Assembly (NCBI RefSeq): GCF_038002965.1
Contig: NZ_JBBOOE010000002.1
Span: forward strand, 124,001 to 188,000
Direction of reading: 5' to 3'
Origin: Robertmurraya sp. FSL R5-0851
GTDB taxonomy: Bacteria; Bacillota; Bacilli; Bacillales; Cytobacillaceae
Length of the DNA: 64,000 nucleotides
In this document: one piece after another, positions 61,167 to 64,000 of the stretch
How the letters are laid out: every line of letters starts with the position of its first letter
How positions within the stretch are numbered: position 1 is the stretch's first letter
Made by a program: the position numbers and the translations under genes
The notes under the pieces: generated by a model
Told to the model about the DNA's origin: nothing
What the model saw: the letters and a program-made list of their open reading frames with translations, nothing else
The model's database searches: none

Positions 61167-61218
61167 TTATCTCACCCCTTGAATATTTATTTGAGATATG
61201 GCTGATTTAAAAATCACC

Positions 61219-61506
61219 TTAACCGTGGGCTTGTATTAATATCTTTTGTTCGTTTTTACAGTAATTTAGTGCCAATAGCATCCCACATGTAAAACCTGCT
61301 AATCTACGTAACTCTATGGGTAATGATATTTTCCTATAACTATAAATACATTGGTTTAAAGTAGGGTTAGAATGCTGTTTAACAATAACAATTCTGTTAC
61401 CTTCTCTGTATAAAGAAAGGAATTGTCCTTCCATAATATTAAGCTCATCCTCGACTTCTTTTGGAATTGAAATTTGACCGGTTTTTAGTAAACGTCTACA
61501 GTACAA
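61219..61506 (-). CDS. Double SpoVT/AbrB-like DNA-binding protein
   Basis: TTG 61506 (MYCRRLLKTGQ) with GGGGTAGG is preferred to GTG 61515. Residues 3-45 (LLKTGQISIPKEVEDELNIMEGQFLSLYREGNRIVIVKQ) are a typical AbrB swapped-hairpin domain. A second, weaker copy follows (YSYRKISLPIELRRLAGFTCGMLLAL). It probably regulates transcription as a dimer. Confidence 0.75.
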   Translation of the reverse strand: MYCRRLLKTGQISIPKEVEDELNIMEGQFLSLYREGNRIVIVKQHSNPTLNQCIYSYRKISLPIELRRLAGFTCGMLLALNYCKNEQKILIQAHG

Positions 61507-61515
61507 CGAGTACAC

Positions 61516-61928
61516 CTACCCCTATAATTCATTAGATTTTTATAGTTTATAAGAAAATTGTTGAGAAACTATGCAGATTGAAATGGTATTTAAAGGCGTT
61601 ATAGGAAAGATGGAAGAAAAAAACGATTTTTTTATTAATTCAATAAAAATGTGAACTGTTTAGGAGAAGATCTTACATGAATGAAGAATAGACTTTAACA
61701 AAATAATCAGATATAATTTAGCCCTAGCACTGCTAGACCACCTTTTGGAAAAAGTACAGAAAAAACGCTTCTCTATATGAGAGGCGTTTTTTCGTTTCAT
61801 TAACACAATGAGAAATGTCACAGATTCATGAAAGTTGTTCTTTAATTATACAAATAAAAACCATCAAATCTGCAAATCTCCTCTATAAATTGTAACTATG
61901 CGAAATACAACATTTACGGAGGTAGATT
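61516..61928 (+). other. Intergenic region with one terminator hairpin
   Basis: No credible gene is visible. A hairpin at 61761-61793 (AAAAACGC with GCGTTTTTT and an inner TCTC/GAGA) is a good terminator and may end a short RNA starting near 61700. GGAGG before 61929 belongs to the next gene. Confidence 0.5.
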
Positions 61929-62168
61929 ATGAAGCAGAGGGTATTAGCAGTGGTAGCCATGACCTTTTTACTGATTAATAGTCCATCAGTGTTTGCAGAG
62001 GGTCAGGGAGATAGTCATACAACCCATACCACTGAAATTAGCACAGATCAAGAAAATAATATCCAGTCCATTGGTAATGAAGAAGGAGTAGATGATAGTC
62101 AAAGTTCCGAAGAAAATACAAAGCAAGAAGAAGGAGCATTCCTGTTAGAAGGATTATCGGGGACTTGA
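61929..62168 (+). CDS. Small secreted Ser/Glu-rich protein (79 aa)
   Basis: ATG 61929 follows GGAGG. The signal peptide (MKQRVLAVVAMTFLLINSPSVFA) gives a mature acidic chain rich in Ser, Thr, Glu and Gln (EGQGDSHTTHTTEISTDQEN...). The IS1111-type element begins about 20 bases after the stop codon, in what looks like the terminator (AAGAGCCCTCTTGG). A second, related gene seems to start beyond that element. Confidence 0.65.
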   Translation: MKQRVLAVVAMTFLLINSPSVFAEGQGDSHTTHTTEISTDQENNIQSIGNEEGVDDSQSSEENTKQEEGAFLLEGLSGT

Positions 62169-62255
62169 ACAAAAAAGAGCCCTCTTGGTATGATACGGGG
62201 TGTCAAATCGTATGCCGAGATGACCCCTAACTTAGTTAACCAAGGAGGACTCCAT

Positions 62256-63533
62256 ATGGATTTTAAACAAAATCATAAAATAAATCAAGTCACCGAAAAA
62301 ACACTTGTAGTCGGAATCGACATTGCCAAGAGGATTCATTACGCTTGCTTTGTGGATGATCGCGGACGGGTGCTCCGAAAGTCATTCTCTGTTTCTCAGT
62401 CTCGAGATGGGTTTGAACTTTTCTATCAATGTATTCTAACTGAAATGAAAGAACACGAGAAAACGGAAGTCATCGTAGGGATTGAACCTACTGGCCATTA
62501 TTGGCTCAATTTAGCCTATTTTCTAGAGGAACGGGGCATCCCCCTAGTTATGGCCAATCCTATGCATGTCAAACGGTCAAAAGAGTTAGATGACAATCTG
62601 CCAACCAAACATGACCGCAAAGATGCGCTGGTAATCGCTCGACTCATAAAAGATGGGCGCTTCAGTTATCCACGTATCTTGAAAGACAAGGAAGCTGAAC
62701 TCCGTGTGGGAGCAACGTTTAGGAGTAAATTGACAGAGGAACTTGGAGCTGTCAAAAATATGATGATTCGCTGGTTAGATCGCTATTTTCCTGAGTTTAC
62801 CCAGGTGTTTCCATCATTCGGAAAAATGGCTATGGCTGTACTTGAATGTACCCCATTTCCAAGTGATCTTCATCAGAAACAACCCGATGAAGTTTTAACT
62901 CTTTATCGTCAGGTTGAGGGACTCAAATCCCCCCAGAGACCGAAAGCAATGCGTCTCATTGAAGTCGCTGCTAACTCCATAGGAGTAACAGAGGGACGTG
63001 AGATGGCCCGTATTGAAATCGCCACACTCGTTCGCCGTTATCACCAGTTGGAACAAGATATTGAAAGCATTACACAGCACTTGGTTGAACTTGTACAAAC
63101 ATCCGTAGAGTACGAATGGCTCTCATCAGTTCAAGCACTTGGAGATGTTACAATTGTCGATTTATTAGCTGAAATCGGTAGTTTTTCACACTATGTAGAT
63201 TCACGCCAAATCATGAAACTTGCGGGACTAACATTACGTGAAAATTCCTCTGGGCAACACAAAGGACAGAAGCGCATTTCCAAAAGAGGCAGAAGAAGGC
63301 TACGCGCCCTCCTTTTCCGGGTGATGATGCCGATGATTCGCCATAATGAAGCTTTTAGAAAACTACATGAGTATTACACAAACCGTAAGGAAAATCCGTT
63401 ACGCAAGAAGCAATCCATCGTGGTACTATGCGGAAAACTATTAAAAGTGTTACATGGAATCTGTACAAAGCACAAAGCGTTTGACGCACAGCGAATGATG
63501 AAGGATATTCCTAGTCTCGCAGAGGCTATGTAA
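62256..63533 (+). CDS. IS110-family (IS1111-group) DEDD transposase
   Basis: ATG 62256 follows AAGGAGG, giving 425 residues. The RuvC-like part includes VVGIDIAKRIHYACF, GIEPTGHYWLNLAYFL and HDRKDALVIARLI. The C-terminal domain has VQALGDVTIVDLLAEIG, MKLAGLTLRENSSGQHKGQKRI. It is intact. Confidence 0.95.
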   Translation: MDFKQNHKINQVTEKTLVVGIDIAKRIHYACFVDDRGRVLRKSFSVSQSRDGFELFYQCILTEMKEHEKTEVIVGIEPTGHYWLNLAYFLEERGIPLVMANPMHVKRSKELDDNLPTKHDRKDALVIARLIKDGRFSYPRILKDKEAELRVGATFRSKLTEELGAVKNMMIRWLDRYFPEFTQVFPSFGKMAMAVLECTPFPSDLHQKQPDEVLTLYRQVEGLKSPQRPKAMRLIEVAANSIGVTEGREMARIEIATLVRRYHQLEQDIESITQHLVELVQTSVEYEWLSSVQALGDVTIVDLLAEIGSFSHYVDSRQIMKLAGLTLRENSSGQHKGQKRISKRGRRRLRALLFRVMMPMIRHNEAFRKLHEYYTNRKENPLRKKQSIVVLCGKLLKVLHGICTKHKAFDAQRMMKDIPSLAEAM

Positions 63534-63858
63534 AGTTCTACATCCCCTTAAAAGACCTAGACAATAGGATGACACGGAGAAGCTGGCAATATTTTTTCCA
63601 TTCGACCTTGAGTCCCTAAAGGAGCTTCGCTAGCCTCTGCCTTATGACTAGACCGAACGAAGGAATGTAGGCACATTGATGCCCAGAGACATGGGAGGGT
63701 ACGTCATCATAAGTTACGCAGAGATCCATTGTGCATCAAATAATTCCCTAACACTACTTACCACTATTACCCAGTAGTGACCGCGTAGCGTACCCATGTA
63801 TTGGAATAGATTCACATAATATAAAAATATTGTTAGGGAACGTGTCGAAAAATATTTT
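63534..63858 (+). ncRNA. Candidate IS1111-group bridge RNA region
   Basis: About 325 bases without a gene lie between the transposase stop and the right inverted repeat, the place where IS1111-group guide RNAs are encoded. Paired blocks are visible (GGGTACG with CGTACCC; CACTA with TAGTG). Boundaries and guide loops are not assigned. Confidence 0.4.
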
Positions 63859-63916
63859 TTTGACACCCCAGCAACGGGTTAAACTGTTGCTAAATCAACA
63901 TTTATAGAGGGAGGAA

Positions 63917-64000
63917 TTGAAACAGAGGAAAGTCATAGTACAGAAAACAGTGAACATGGAGCCGAAAATGAAAGTAGTCCCAACTCAGAAGAAAGCGAGC
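63917..64000 (+). pseudogene. Partial paralog of the secreted protein at 61929, cut by window end
   Basis: The DNA before and at TTG 63917 (CAACATTTA ... GAGGGAGGAATTGAAACAGAGG) closely matches the start region of 61929. The start frame gives KQR as there. After it the acidic Ser/Glu-rich sequence (ETEESHSTENSEHGAENESS) runs in another frame, and no signal peptide is present. Loss of the signal region between two short GCAGAGG-like repeats would explain this. The gene runs off the window. Confidence 0.4.

Larger units (their letters stand above)
62190..63872 (+). mobile_element. IS110-family element, IS1111 group (approximate ends)
   Basis: Perfect 11-bp subterminal inverted repeats GGGGTGTCAAA (62197-62207) and TTTGACACCCC (63859-63869) bracket the transposase gene. 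Subterminal repeats and a long non-coding region downstream of the transposase are features of the IS1111 group. The outer ends are estimated a few bases beyond the repeats. Confidence 0.85.

Overview
The window is AT-rich DNA with strong AGGAGG-type ribosome binding sites, many short hydrophobic single-pass proteins and Gram-positive lipoprotein signals. It carries KfrA-like, YkvS-like, DUF898-like, DUF4257-like and SpoVT/AbrB-like genes and Bacillus-type IS4, IS3 and IS110 elements. All of this fits a Bacillaceae accessory replicon, most likely a large plasmid or a big mobile island. I see no rRNA, tRNA, CRISPR array, replication initiator or ribosomal protein gene.

Layout. (1) 1-6.2 kb: small membrane and secreted genes, two of them broken. 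One has an in-frame TGA at 1349. The other, an Excalibur-domain membrane protein, is split by an IS4-family element (2593-3996) with a 9-bp target duplication. (2) 6.3-8.3 kb: an IS110 element with a structured non-coding end sits between two paralogous RLKD-repeat genes. (3) 8.5-15.6 kb: two metallopeptidase-like genes, a DUF898 protein, a nuclease-fold protein, and a run of plasmid-type genes leading to a PP-loop ATPase. (4) 15.6-36.0 kb: a C5-cytosine DNA methyltransferase gene is split by a 19.0-kb Tn554-like transposon (about 16367-35353). Both ends are readable: terminal TGTATAAC inverted repeats and a shared CTACTTT. Its recombination operon (four leftward genes) lies at the right end. 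Its cargo is an XRE regulator divergent from a RAMP-like/HNH gene pair (with a second IS4 copy in their shared promoter), a Panacea-type antitoxin with a 620-residue membrane protein, ResA-like, secreted, VanZ-like and GntR genes, an ECF sigma / PadR / SEDS operon and an ArsR regulator. (5) 36-38.5 kb: the host modification cluster resumes with an XF1762/GNAT protein, a TGT/DpdA-like protein and a small Cys-rich protein. Several of these end in sliding-clamp-like peptides. (6) 38.7-50.4 kb: a possible type I toxin, a GIY-YIG protein, several nuclease-fold proteins, a KfrA-like protein with repeated GTTAA operators, and a Schlafen/AlbA protein. (7) 50.6-64 kb: a lipoprotein, a WHH toxin-like nuclease, a DUF5677 protein, a second near-identical IS3 copy, a recombinase remnant, a HEPN-like gene interrupted by TAA, a response regulator with an ATA start, a double AbrB protein, and an IS1111-group IS110 element near the right edge.

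How it works together. The backbone looks like a plasmid that modifies its own DNA (cytosine methyltransferase, TGT-like and PP-loop enzymes, clamp motifs) and carries many nuclease or defence-type genes. At least seven backbone genes share one design, a leader RNA ending in an intrinsic terminator placed just before the ribosome binding site, which suggests common control by antitermination. Active transposition has since broken several genes: the methyltransferase, the Excalibur protein and a 51-residue ORF.
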